Shown: positions 11,182 to 21,695 of the stretch, piece by piece | How positions within the stretch are numbered: position 1 is the first letter of the stretch | Layout of the letters: every line of letters starts with the position of its first letter | Assembly: GCF_002575655.3 (NCBI RefSeq) | Contig: NC_053037.3 | Location: 451,639,793-451,703,792, forward strand | Reading direction: 5' to 3' | Length of the DNA stretch: 64,000 nucleotides | Source of the DNA: Aegilops tauschii subsp. strangulata | Taxonomy: Eukaryota; Streptophyta; Magnoliopsida; Poales; Poaceae | Notes under the pieces: generated by a model | Database searches by the model: none | Seen by the model: the letters and a program-made list of their open reading frames with translations, nothing else | Told to the model about the DNA's origin: nothing | Made by a program: the position numbers and the translations under genes

Positions 11182-13598
11182 TCAAGTATGAGCTAGTTGG
11201 TCCCCAACCAAGTTGGGTCCTAAGAGGTTAGTCACAATAGGCTTGGCTACCCAAATGGTTCTTTTCTTGACACCACTTTGAGTACCAACAAATTTGGCAA
11301 ACACATTGCCAACCTTATCCTTCCCAAGAGAATAGATATCATCAATTAGAATAGGGTTGGATAAGGTACCATTCGTGCATGAAGAAGCGACGTGACCTTT
11401 TTCACGACATAGGTAGCAACGTCTACTCTTCACTTTCTTCTCACTTGATTTCTCAACTTGAGAAGCGTTAGATTGAGTCTTGTTGGGAAGAGGCCTTTCT
11501 TGAACTTGAGGTTGAGCATGAGAATGCACTTGTAGCCCCTTCCCTTGTTGCTTGTCACTAATGGCCTTCTTCTTCAATGGGCAAGATCTAACATGGTGCC
11601 CTTCAATTTTGCACTTGAAGCAAATAATCTTGGCCAAATCCTTGACGTGTTCTTGGCCCTTCTTCTTGTTCATCTTGGAATTCTTCTTCTTGTTGGAGTT
11701 GAATCCAAGTCCACCTTTATCATTGGGGGATTTTTGCACACTCAAGATATTGTTGAGTGTGGATTTCCCTTCATGACACTTTTCCAAGTCTTTCTTCAAA
11801 GAAGTGACTTGGGCCTTGAGCTCTTTGATTTCCTCTACATGGTTAGTCTCAACACAAGTACTAGAGGAAGTATAAGCTTCATCATTGGAGCAACAAGGCA
11901 AGGAAAGCAATTCATCACAAGATGTACCAATGTTATGCATAGACAAATTACGAGGACTAGCACAAGGCAATATAGCATTTTGACTAAAAGTAGTGCTAAT
12001 GTCCACATGAGGCTCACTAGATGTTACCTTAGCAATCATAGCCTCATGAGCTATTTTTAGCACATTATGGGATACAAGAAGATCATCATGAGAGCTAGAA
12101 AGCTTTTCATGACTTTCTTCCAATTTCCCATAATTGCTAGATAGCAACTCAAGTTGAGCCCTTAGCTCAACATTCTCCTTTAAAATGGATGCTTCACAAG
12201 AAATAGAGTTAGTAGCACAAGCATCATCATTAACAACAAGAGGAGAAGGCAACTTGGCAAGCTCTTTTAAATAAAAAGCTTCAAGTTGAGCATGAGACTC
12301 GGTGAGTTTGATGAGCTCACCCTTGACGACCCTTGAGCCATTTTCGAGGTGCTCAAAATCCTCAAGGAGTCTAGATGAGCAACTTCAAGCTTAGCATTTT
12401 TAGTTTCAAAAACATTGGCCACCTCAAGAGCTCTATCATGAGATTCCTTCACTCTAGATAACTCTAGAGCAAAAGTCTCCTCAAGAGATTCCTTGGTGGT
12501 TTGTTCAAGTTCAAGAGCTTGAGAGAGGTCCGCAATCTCATTAGCGTAATCACGCTCATGACCTTCCATTTTATCAATGGTGACCTCATGCTCCTCAAGA
12601 CGAGATTCCAACTCATCAATATATTTCTTGCCCTCAATAGCAATAGACATGATTTCCATGAAGTTGGAACGAGCAATTTTATTCTTAAGAAGAGCTTTAA
12701 AAATTATTTCCCCCTTAACTTTTAAGGAGGCAACATCATCATTCTCTTCATCATAATCGGCATCATCATCACTCTTGCCATCATCAATATTATCACAAGA
12801 TATATTGGGATTCAAAGTGGGAGATACCTTTTAAGCCTTGGCCATAAGGCAAAAAGCAATCGATGATGATGTAGGATCCCTTGAAGCACCGTTCAAGACC
12901 ACATCTTGTTCCATGGAGTGTTGGGTTTCCTCTACATTGTTAGCACAACAATTCGAGGAAATAGATACATTTTTATCATGGCAACAAGACATAGCAAGCA
13001 TATCATCATGAGATTTGAGCAAGCAATTTCTACAAGATATGCAAGAACTTTTAACACAAGCATGTGAAACATTTAGAGTGCTCAAAGTGTTAAAGTCCAA
13101 AGGTGAAGCATTGCAATAATAAAGTGATGAAGGATCATCAAAAATAAGCTCATTATAATCATTGCAATGAACACCACTACTCACCATATCATTACCTTGT
13201 GGCAAACCACATGTAGGTGAAGTAGAAGAAGTTGAGAATACTATACGACCGGAGGTGGAAGGAGGACAATCATCTCCACACATCTCGGACACGCCATATT
13301 TGTCTTGAAGATTTGTCCACAACTCATGAGCATCCCGAAACGGCATGAGTTGAAATATAACTACATTGCTCAAAGCATCAAAAAGCACATTAGAAGCTTG
13401 AGCATTGAGATAAGAATTTTTATCATCCCCTAAAGATAATCTTTGTGGATCCTTTGGAGAAGAAAAACCCATATCTACAATTCGCTCTAAATTTGGGTCC
13501 ATGACCCTAAAGAGATTAAGCATGCGAATTACCCAAACATCAAAATTTGTGCCATCGAAACTAAGAGTGCCAGAGAATCCTAAACCCCTAGTCGACAT
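11182..13598 (-). pseudogene. Gag-like protein with coiled coil and two CCHC zinc knuckles (broken)
   Basis: Reads right to left from Met at 13598 (MSTRGLGFSGTLSFDGTNFD). The N-terminal part resembles plant copia-type gag, with the patterns FDGTNFDVWVIRM and LPFRDAHELWTNLQDKYGV-like. The middle, about 12267-12815, is an acidic then heptad-rich coiled coil. The C-terminal part has two zinc knuckles, C-FK-C-KIEG-H-HVRS-C near 11600 and C-YL-C-REKG-H-VASS-C near 11400, followed by a tail ending at 11182. An in-frame TAA at 12831-12833 splits it. A frameshift near 12370 moves the last third to another frame. Undamaged it would be roughly 780-800 residues, larger than most copia gags. It should coat the element RNA; without pol it cannot drive integration. 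Confidence 0.8.
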
Positions 13599-13639
13599 CC
13601 TTACTCTCTAGGCGGTTAAGCCCTATAAAGAGAGACGAG

Positions 13640-13651
13640 GCTCTGATACCA
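13640..13651 (-). other. Primer binding site, initiator Met tRNA
   Basis: On the minus strand this reads TGGTATCAGAGC, the standard plant retrotransposon PBS complementary to the 3' end of tRNA-iMet. It lies 2 nt inside the 5' LTR edge at 13654. It fixes the element orientation. Confidence 0.92.
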
Positions 13652-13653
13652 AT

Positions 13654-16363
13654 TGAAAGATCGTCGATGTCGCCTAGAGGGGGGGGGGGTGAATAGGCGC
13701 TTTAAAGTAATTACGGTTGAGGCTTGAACAAATGCGGAATAAACCTAACGGTTAATTTGTCAAGCACAAAACCTACAACAACTAGGCTCACCTATGTGCA
13801 CCAACAACTTATGCTAAGCAAGAAAACCTACTTAGGTGATAGCAAGATATATGACAAGAAACAATATGGCTATCACAAAGTAAAGTGCATAAGTAAAGGG
13901 CTCGGGTAAGAGATAACCGAGGCACGCGGAGACAACGATGTATCCCGAAGTTCACACCCTTGCGGATCTAATCTCCGTTTGGAGCGGTGTGGAGGCACAA
14001 TGCTCCCCAAGAAGCCACTAGGGCCACCGTAATCTCCTCACACCCTCGCACAATGCAAGATGTCGTGATTCCACTAAGGGACCCTTGAGGGTGGTCACCG
14101 AACCCGTACAAATGGCAACCCTTGGGGGCGGTCACCGAACCCGTACACTTTGGCAACCCTTGGGGGCGGTCGCCGGAACCCATCAAATTGCTCGGGGCGA
14201 TCTCCACAACCTAATTGGAGACCCCAACGCTTGCCCGGAGCTTTACACCACAATGATTGAGCTCCGAACACCACCAACCGTCTAGGGCGCCCAAGCACCC
14301 AAGAGGAACAAGCTCAAGGGTACCAAGCACCCAAGAGTAATACGCTTCTCAACTTGTAACTTCCACGTATCACCGTGGAGAACTCAAACCGATGCACCAA
14401 ATGCAATGGCAAGGGCACACGGAGTGCCCAAGTCCTTCTCTCTCAAATCCCACCGAAGCAACTAATGCTAGGGAGGAAAATGAGAGGAAGAACAAGAAGC
14501 AGAACACCAAGAACTCCACGATCTAGATCCAAGGGGTTCCCCTCACATAGAGGAGAAAGTGATTGGTGGAAATGTGGATCTAGATCTCCGCTCTCTTTTC
14601 CCTCAAAAACTAGCAAGAATCCATGGAGGGATTGAGAGTTAGCAAGCTCGAAGAAGGTCAACAATGGGGGAAGAACACGAGCTCAAAGGATAAGGTTCAA
14701 TGGGGAAGAAGACCTTCCTTTTATAGGTGGGGAAAATCCAACCGTTATGCTCACAGCCCGCACAAAGCGGTACTACCGCTCCAAGGAGCGGTACTACCGC
14801 TAGGGCGGTAGTACCCCTTTGAAAAACAACAGTGAGGAGGCAAAAGGCCAGTAGAACCGCCGGAGTGGTACTACCGCTCGTCCCCACGGTACTACCGCTC
14901 GACCTCACGGTACTACCGCAAGTGGTAGCGGTACTACTGCTTGCGAGCGGTACAAAAAAAAATACTTCCGTGCCTACTTCCGCTGAGCAAAACACGAGAT
15001 TTTGGTCCGGAGCGGTACTACCGCTCAGGAGCCGCGGTAGTACAGCTCTGGAGCGGTACTACCGCTCAGGAGCCACGGTAGTACCGCTCCCAAGAGCGGT
15101 ACTAAAAAATTACATCCGCAGCAGCCCCTTTAAAGGACACCAAAACTAACACAACTTCTGCAAACGGACTCCGAATTCGACGAAACCAAGTTTGTTGGAA
15201 AGCTAGCGACAAGGGCTAACACAATCTTGATAGAAATACCAATAAGAAGCAAATGAGAAAAGGCCCAAAAGAAAATGGTGAGAACCCTTCCTCGGATAAG
15301 ACCGGTAAAACCTCCAGCATCGAAAACATCATAGAAGAAGCATGCAAACTCCGTTTTCGATGAACTCTAGCTTGTCATCAAGATGAGCATAAGCTCTAAG
15401 GCTCACAAAGAGAACCAAACAAGAACCAATAAACATGATGCAAGGATGCAATGGTTTGAGATCTCGACGAACGATACAATCAAGCTACTCACTTGAGAGC
15501 CCCCCTTGATAGTACGACTATCGATCCTATAACCCGGTCTCCCAACTACCACCATGAGACCGGTAAAATAGAAAACCTATCAAGGGCAAACCTTTGCCTT
15601 GCACATGGTCCACTTGAGCTAGATGATGACGATCTTGACTCCCTCAAGTTGGACCACCTTTCTTGATTGCGTTGGCTCGATGAAGACTAGATGATTACTC
15701 CCCCATAGTCCACTATGGGTGAGCCACTCTTCGGCACATCTTCACAAGTTCATTGTCACCACAATGGACGGCAAGCTTCAAGCACTTGATCTCTTCGTGA
15801 TGCTCCACTTGAACTTGCACACGTCAATCTTGATGACGATCACCACTTGATGTCATCCTCTCCATGGGTTGAGTGATATCTTCCTCTTGACGCAAGCCCA
15901 TGAACACGTACCTAACCCCACATAGAACTCTCACATAGACCATGGGTTAGTACACAAAGCACCATGGACAATGCTTACCATACCATGGGATCACTTGATC
16001 CCTCTCGATACATCTTCTACGCTTTGTGAGTTGATCAACTTGATTCACTCTTGACTTAGTCTTGATCAACCTAGAATCTTTCCAACTCTCTTCATTTGGA
16101 TGATGTCTTGAAGGTAAACATGAATGATCACACAATCTTCTTCTTCAAGACATGCTTGCAATAAGCTCAACTCTCACATGACCAATCTTTGGATAATTCC
16201 TTAATAGCACCTTGGTCAACACAAACTCTCCTTGAAACCAACACATGTACTCCAAGAAAAGCCTATGGACAAAACCTTCAAATATAACTCAAGGCAACCA
16301 TTAGTCCATAGAGATTGTCGTCAATTACCAAAACCAAACATGGGGGCACCACATGTTCTTTCA
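13654..16363 (-). repeat. 5' LTR of the gag-only element
   Basis: 2710 bp, with the same ends as the LTR at 5180-7845. It is the upstream LTR because the PBS abuts its left edge. Differences from the partner are scattered substitutions, a longer G-run near 13679-13690, and an extra 41-bp unit at 15034-15074 in the palindrome array (about 14766-15106). Its TATA box is on the minus strand near 14716. Confidence 0.93.
14766..15106. repeat. GCGGTACTACCGC palindrome array in the 5' LTR, with a 41-bp unit duplication
   Basis: Same motif family as the other two arrays. The unit at 15034-15074, beginning gcggtagtacagctc, is repeated in near-identical form downstream and is absent from the partner LTR. 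The two LTRs were identical at insertion, so the array changed length afterwards, in either copy. Confidence 0.8.
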
Positions 16364-18983
16364 ACCTCGTTGAAACTGGCCTAACCTTACTAGCTCATGC
16401 ATCCGTTCCGTTTCGGTTCTGGAGTGATGCTTTCTCCACAGCCTGTTTTCTTATTAATAGGCTTCCCTCACGACTTCTGAAAATGCAAACCCCGCTTTAA
16501 CTCTTGCTCAATGAAATCCCAGACTACACGTTCTTCAAAGTGTTTGGGTGTGCATGTTGGCCTCACCTTCGTCCATATAACAAGCGTAAGCTAGAGTTTC
16601 GGTCTAAGAAGTGTGTTTTTCTTGGGTATAGTTCCCTCCACAAAGGGTACAAGTGCCTACATGTTCCAACAAACCGCGTCTACATTTGTCGTGACGTTGT
16701 GTTTGATGAAAATGTGTTCCCCTTTCGTGCACTTCCGACTCACTCTATCACTCCTATATCATCAGTGCCTGTGTCTATACCTTCGCCTGATCAATTTGTG
16801 GATGTTGCATATGCCCCTGCGTTGCTTCCTAATCATGCTGCAGGTATTGGACGCGGCGCCCGTCTCGAGCTCCTTGATGAACAGGTCGTGGACGTGACTC
16901 GCACTCTGGACGTGCATGCGCCATGCATGACGGGCGGCGCCCGCCAACCCGCTACCGCCTCGCCTGTGGAGGCTGCCTCGCGGGTGCCTGGCTCGCCCGA
17001 CCCACGTGCGCCCGCGCCAGGCTCGCGGGTCGCCGTCTCGCCTGGGCCGGCGCTGGCCTCGCCCGACCCGCGTGCGCCCCCCTCGCCTGGCGCTGGGTCG
17101 CGGGCCTCTGTCTCGCCTGGGTCGATGCTGGGCTCGCCGGCCGCCGCCTCACCTGGACTTCTGCTAGGCTCGCCGGCCGCCGCCTCGACTGGCCCGGCAG
17201 TGCTGTCACCTGCCCCGACCAGCCCTGCTTCGGTCTCCAGTTCGCCGACAGGCTCTGTCTCGGCCTCCTCCGAGTCGGACTCACCTGGTCCCACGCCGGC
17301 CTCGTCGCCGCAGCCTGCGGTTGCTCTTCATCCTCGAACACGGAGCCAGCACGACATTTTTCGTCCGAAGGAAATCACGGATGGTACGGTTGCGTGGCTT
17401 GCTGCATGCATGGCCCATACTACTGCCGATCCCACTGCAGAGCCTCGTCACTTTCAGGCTGCACTGAGCATCCCTCACTGGCGTGCTGCCATGGAACAGG
17501 AAGTTCAGGCTCTTCACAAGAATGACACCTGGCGTCTTGTTCCTCCAGTACCTGGTGTCAATGTCATTGATTCTAAGTGGGTCTTTAAAGTCAAGAGACA
17601 TGCTAATGGTTCCATGGAACGATACAAGGCATGGCTAGTCGCTAAGGGTTTCAAACAGAGGTATGGTCTTGATTATGAAGACACGTTCAGTCCAGTCATC
17701 AAGCCTACTACCATTCGATTATTGCTGTCTCTTGATGTTACTCGTGGCTGGTTCCTTCGTCAGCTTGATGTGCAGAACGCTTTTCTCCATGGCATTCTAG
17801 AGGAGGAGGTTTATATGCGTCAGCCGCCTGGTTTCGTTGATCTAGCACGTCCTCATCATCTCTGTCGACTGGTTAAGGCGCTATATGGACTCAAGCAGGC
17901 CCCTCAAGCATGGCATGCTCGCCTTGGATCTATCCTTCGGGCCCTTGGGTTTACTCCCTCCACTGCTGATACGTCATTGTTTCTCCTACAACGTCCTGAG
18001 GTTACGATGTATCTCCTGGTTTATGTTGATGACATCATTCTCATCAGTTCCTCTGATGCTGCTGTTGATCGCCTTGTGACTGCTCTCAGTGGTAACTTTG
18101 CTGTCAAGGATTTAGGTGCACTGCATTTCTTCCTTGGTCTGGAGGTTTCCCGCTCTTCTGCTGGGCTGACTCTTACTCGGAAAAAGTACTCCCTGGACTT
18201 GTTGCGGCGTGCTGGAATGCTTCAGTGCAAACATGCTGTCACTCCGATGTCTGCCACTGATCGGTTGTCTGCCCTTGATGGAGACTCTCTCTCGTCTGAT
18301 GATGCTACTGAGTATCGCAGTCTTGTTGGTGGTCTGCAATACCTTACTATTACCAGGCTTGATATCTCTTATGCAGTCAACCGTGTGTGTCAATTTCTGC
18401 ATGCCCCCAGGACATCTCATTGGTCAGCTGTGAAGCGTATTTTGCGCTATGTCTGTCTTACTGCCTCCTATGGTTTGCTTCTTCAGCCGGCACCGTCGTG
18501 TGAGCTCTCAGCTTTCTCTGATGCAGACTGGGCTGGTAGTCCTGATGACAGGCGATCCACGGGGGGATATGCGGTATTCCTTGGTTCTAACTTGATCGCC
18601 TGGAATGCTCGTAAGCAGGCCACAGTCTCTCGCAGTAGTACTGAAGCTGAGTATAAAGTTGTTGCTGATGCAACTGCTGAGATCATATGGGTACAGTCTC
18701 TATTGAGAGAGTTGCGTGTCTCTCCGGCTCAGCCTCTAGTTTTGTGGTGTGACAACATCGGTGCTACTTATCTGTCATCTAACCCGGTGTTTCATGCTCG
18801 AACAAAACACATTGAGGTTGACTATCATTTTGTTCGGGACGTGTTGCACAGAAGCTACTCTGTATCAAGTTTATCTCATCCCAGGATCAACTTGCTGACA
18901 TCTTCACGAAGCCTATTCCACAACCACAGTTTGTAGGCTGTAGGCGCAATCTTAACTTGCTTTGTACTTCAGGCCACAGTTAA
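16364..18983 (+). pseudogene. copia integrase C-terminus, RT and RNase H (segment 3)
   Basis: Resumes integrase at VETGLTLLAHASVP. A stop TAA at 16498-16500 replaces what should be a Glu-type codon in [16 protein letters not shown]. From 16504 it is open for 810 codons: the C-terminal integrase motif ([22 protein letters not shown]), a Pro/Ser/Gly/Ala-rich hinge at about 16830-17330 built of SPG.. and GSPAAAS repeats, RT from about 17380 with the catalytic box YVDDIILIS near 18023, and RNase H from about 18500 ([40 protein letters not shown]). Near 18850 a one-base loss shifts the frame. The expected ending [19 protein letters not shown] continues in the neighbouring frame to TAA at 18981-18983. 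Confidence 0.93.
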
Positions 18984-19117
18984 GATTGAGGGAGGGTGTT
19001 AGACTGTATATACGTGGCTTCTGTACACATATATTGTAACATTGTATTGTACCCTTTGGGTACCTTTATATAATGAAAGAGCCACACCCCGTTTAGGGTG
19101 TCGAGCAGTTCCCAACA
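18984..19117 (+). repeat. copia polypurine tract and short 3' LTR
   Basis: The purine-rich tract up to 18996 (gattgagggaggg) is followed at 18997 by the LTR start TGTTAGACTG. The LTR carries tatataatgaaag near 19067-19080, possibly a TATA or poly(A) signal. The end is either ...CCCAACA at 19117 or ...CTTACA at 19131. No second LTR is in the window to decide, and no TSD can be checked. Confidence 0.75.
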
Positions 19118-19131
19118 TATTACGTCTTACA

Positions 19132-20620
19132 GCCATGTACATACCAAAGATAATTAGGAGATTTTCCTTTTGAGAAACCAGAGAATTAGGAGATTTTTTT
19201 TGTTTGAGATCAAGGAGATTTTTTCTTTGAGAAACCAGAGAATCTGGAGAGTTTTTCTTTGCTGGGTGAGAATTAGTGAAATCGCTAGTTTTTCTAGGGT
19301 AAGTGAAATCACTAGTTAAGGGTACCTTTTGCAAAGGTGACTCCCCACCGAGGGCCAATTGTCGCAACTTAGGTGTTTTCTTTTAGATTTGTTTATTCAA
19401 AATATTTTATCTCCTGAACGGTGCCCAAATACCAAACCGTCTTCACTCTTGGATTTCACGCGTCGAGATTTTTGAAGCTAGATCTAATAGGTTTTGACAA
19501 ATTTTTTCATAAAAAACCAAAAATCATTTTTGAAAAAAACAACAACCACAAAAAAAAATACGAAAACAAAGCGGAAGAAAAAAACAGAGCCCAGAAGCAC
19601 AAGTTTTAGGTCAATATTTTAGACAAATTTACAGAGTGAGGGCTTCTTTGATTCAAAGGAATCCTATAGGATTTCTGGAGGATTGAAATCCTTAGGAATT
19701 TTTTCTATGTTGGCCCTTTGATTCATAGGATTAGATCCCATAGGAATTTTTCTATGAAATCTTTTGTACTACATTTTATTGGAAATCTAACATCCACTCC
19801 AACCTCTTTTTACAATTCCTTTGTTACTCTTGTGGCATCAAACACTCTTTGCTAATCCTATAGAATTCAAGTTGGCATGCCATTCCAATCCTATACTTTT
19901 CTTATTCATACATTTTCAAAATCCTGCGAATCAAAGAGGCCCTGAGTATTTGTTTTATAGATTTACAGAGGGAGTATCTGTTTTGTGGACTAATGCTTTC
20001 GGTGCGGTTTTCACTTTTTTTAATCACATGTTGTGCTTCATGAAAGTAAATATGTGCTTCTCGCATAAGCACAGACTGTGCTTTTTCCTTTTTCGCGAAA
20101 GCACAACCGTTTTTCTTTTTCTTTTTTTAGAAGCACACTGTGTTTCTCGTGAAAGTAAGGATTGTGCTTCTCGTGAAATAAATATGTGCTTTCATGAGAA
20201 GTAAATCTGTACTTCTCATGAAAATACAAGCTATGCTTCTCGCGGATACAAAAATAAATATGTGCCTCCACGAGAAGCACAACTATGCTTCTTGTGGAGA
20301 CACGGGATGTGTTTTTTCACCTTTTGAAAACACAACTATGCTTCTCGCAGAAGCACATCTTATGCCTCTTGCGGAAAGGCACTAAAACCCCCCAAAAAAA
20401 TTCCTTCAAAACCTAGGAAAAACTTTGCAAAAACTGAAAAAACCATCTAAAACCCGAAAACGAGTAAAAAAAAAAGAAATCCACTTGGAGCGACCCGCGG
20501 TGGCTAGGCACATCACTCGGGCATTCGCATGCCAAGAAAGTGATCCTTACCGGAGACCCACAAGGAGATTTTTTTATGGTAGTTTTTTTAGTCTTCTTTT
20601 GAGACTCTTTTTTTTTTAGG
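19132..20620. mobile_element. Repeat-rich non-autonomous DNA element, probably Mutator-like, first copy
   Basis: The segment 19300-19520 aligns by eye with 25930-26130: both contain cactagttaa or cactaattaa, ttgtcgcaac, a tttgttattcaaaa-type run, attttatctc-tgaac, caaaccgt-ttcac and ataggtttt. After a long A-rich part, 20030-20390 is built from short repeats around tgtgcttctcgtgaaagca, analogous to the minisatellite of the second copy. Ends are not clear; rough limits are given. The Mutator-like call rests on the second copy and on general resemblance to Triticeae elements with this composition. Stretches 19132-19300 and 19400-19640 show no gene. Confidence 0.5.
19640..19942. mobile_element. 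MITE with 23-bp TIRs (Tourist/Harbinger-like), 303 bp
   Basis: The left end gggcttctttgattcaaagg pairs with the right end cctgcgaatcaaagaggccc (inverted). TGA flanks both sides (19637-19639, 19943-19945). The TIR type and size suggest a Tourist-like MITE, but the usual target duplication of that group is TAA or TTA, so superfamily is uncertain. AT-rich interior, no coding capacity. Confidence 0.75.
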
Positions 20621-20628
20621 GTAGTGAG

Positions 20629-21045
20629 ATGAGGCAGAGGGAAAAAAAGGCCGAGCAAACGGTCCAGTCGTCCCGGCCCGCAATACAACAGGCCAACAGG
20701 ACCGACTCCTCTGCCCCAGCGCCTGCTGTGTCCTGCACCAGCCGCCTCCCGCCGGACCCGGACGCCCCTCCGTAGCCGGTTAGCCGCACCCTTCCCCGTC
20801 CTCCAGCTCAAGCCGCCCTTCCTGCAGGTGGCTGCGCGCCTGCGCCCTGCTGCTGCCGCGCCGGAGCCGCCCACCGCGCCCAGCCGCCAGCGGCCAGCCA
20901 CATCAGTCTCCCCGGCGGCCGGCGGTGTGCAGGCGTGCACCCTGGGGCCTGCAGACGTGCAACATAACAAGCTAGCAGCTGGGAGCTGAGCAGCAGCCTG
21001 CAGCCACTTTTTTGCAGTCGAGTTGCAGTTTGTCCAGAGCCGAAG
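20629..21045 (+). other. Putative 5' untranslated exon of the seven-exon gene
   Basis: A GC-rich stretch between the repeat element and a strong donor-like site cgaag|gtaag at 21045/21046. A matching acceptor after a pyrimidine tract (ttttcctttcag, ending 21659) leads to the exon with the start codon. This is inferred from composition and splice sites only. It contains an upstream ORF of 48 codons (20629-20775) that would repress translation if the transcript starts before it. The transcription start is not determined. Confidence 0.45.
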
Positions 21046-21695
21046 GTAAGATTGAGGTGGACCAGATTGCTAATTGTTATCCAGAGCACAAATGATGATC
21101 CCAGCTAGCTAGCACAAAATAATGAAGAGCAAGTTGCTAACTGATATCCAGTACAGTACATGACCTGATGAACACATACACATGTACATAATTCTGTTGT
21201 CAATTTTTTTAAGGTGGATCACCCTGTTTTCAAACCCTAGATCCGCCGTTGGTCATTAGTTTTTGGCCCGGGGTTCGCTGCAACCCTGGCTCCGATGAAC
21301 CTGACTCGTCCGTGCTCTTGAAGATCTGTGCTTGCTGTGTATAGGGATGGGCGCTTCGTCACCACGACGACGAGTACGCCCACACCATATCCGCCAAGGA
21401 GTTCCTCGCGGCTCACCCGAACAATGTGCTGGAGAGCAGCGATCCAACAAGGGCATATTAGTATATTTTTGTATAGTTTATTTGTTCTGTATTTGTAAAA
21501 ACGTCTTCAACATATATCATCAAACCAAACAATCAACTTTGAACATTTCATAAAAGGCTGACTAACTTTGGATATATATGATCAAAGATCCACCAACTTT
21601 GTTACGGATCATCAAATTCCTCCAACCTTACTTCGATTTCTTTTTCCTTTTCCTTTCAGTCAGATCTTTCCCCACGTCAGATTTAGCTGGACTTT

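Larger units (their letters stand above)
5180..16363 (-). mobile_element. Full-length gag-only LTR retrotransposon (TR-GAG/LARD type), minus orientation
   Basis: The element has direct LTRs at 5180-7845 and 13654-16363 and a perfect 5-bp TSD acctc (5175-5179, 16364-16368). The initiator-Met tRNA PBS is at 13640-13651 and the PPT at 7846-7858, so transcription runs right to left. The internal region encodes only a gag-like protein (11182-13598). I found no protease, RT, RNase H or integrase motif on either strand of the remaining 3.3 kb. It must therefore depend on another element for mobility. The two LTRs are still very similar, and most of their 44-bp length difference is a 41-bp unit in the palindrome array. 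I do not assign a family name. Confidence 0.93.
1..19117 (+). mobile_element. Ty1/copia retrotransposon (Ale/Retrofit type), 5'-truncated by the window and split in three
   Basis: Three collinear segments (1-850, 3646-5179, 16364-19117) read as one copia gag-pol in the order gag, protease, integrase, RT, RNase H, then PPT and 3' LTR. Removing the two inserts and one copy of each 5-bp duplication rejoins the reading frame at both junctions. A single gag-pol ORF and a very short LTR fit the Ale/Retrofit lineage; that assignment is from family knowledge and was not tested by a search. Disabling lesions are visible: an in-frame stop at 5000-5002, a catalytic integrase Asp changed to Tyr at 5057-5059, a stop at 16498-16500, and a frameshift near 18850. 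The 5' LTR and PBS lie left of the window. The 3' LTR end is uncertain (19117 or 19131). Confidence 0.9.

Noticed and set aside
16923..17525. 200-aa ORF in a second frame of the copia hinge
   Set aside because: Overlaps the Pro/Ser/Gly hinge of the main pol frame; GC-rich repeat shadow.
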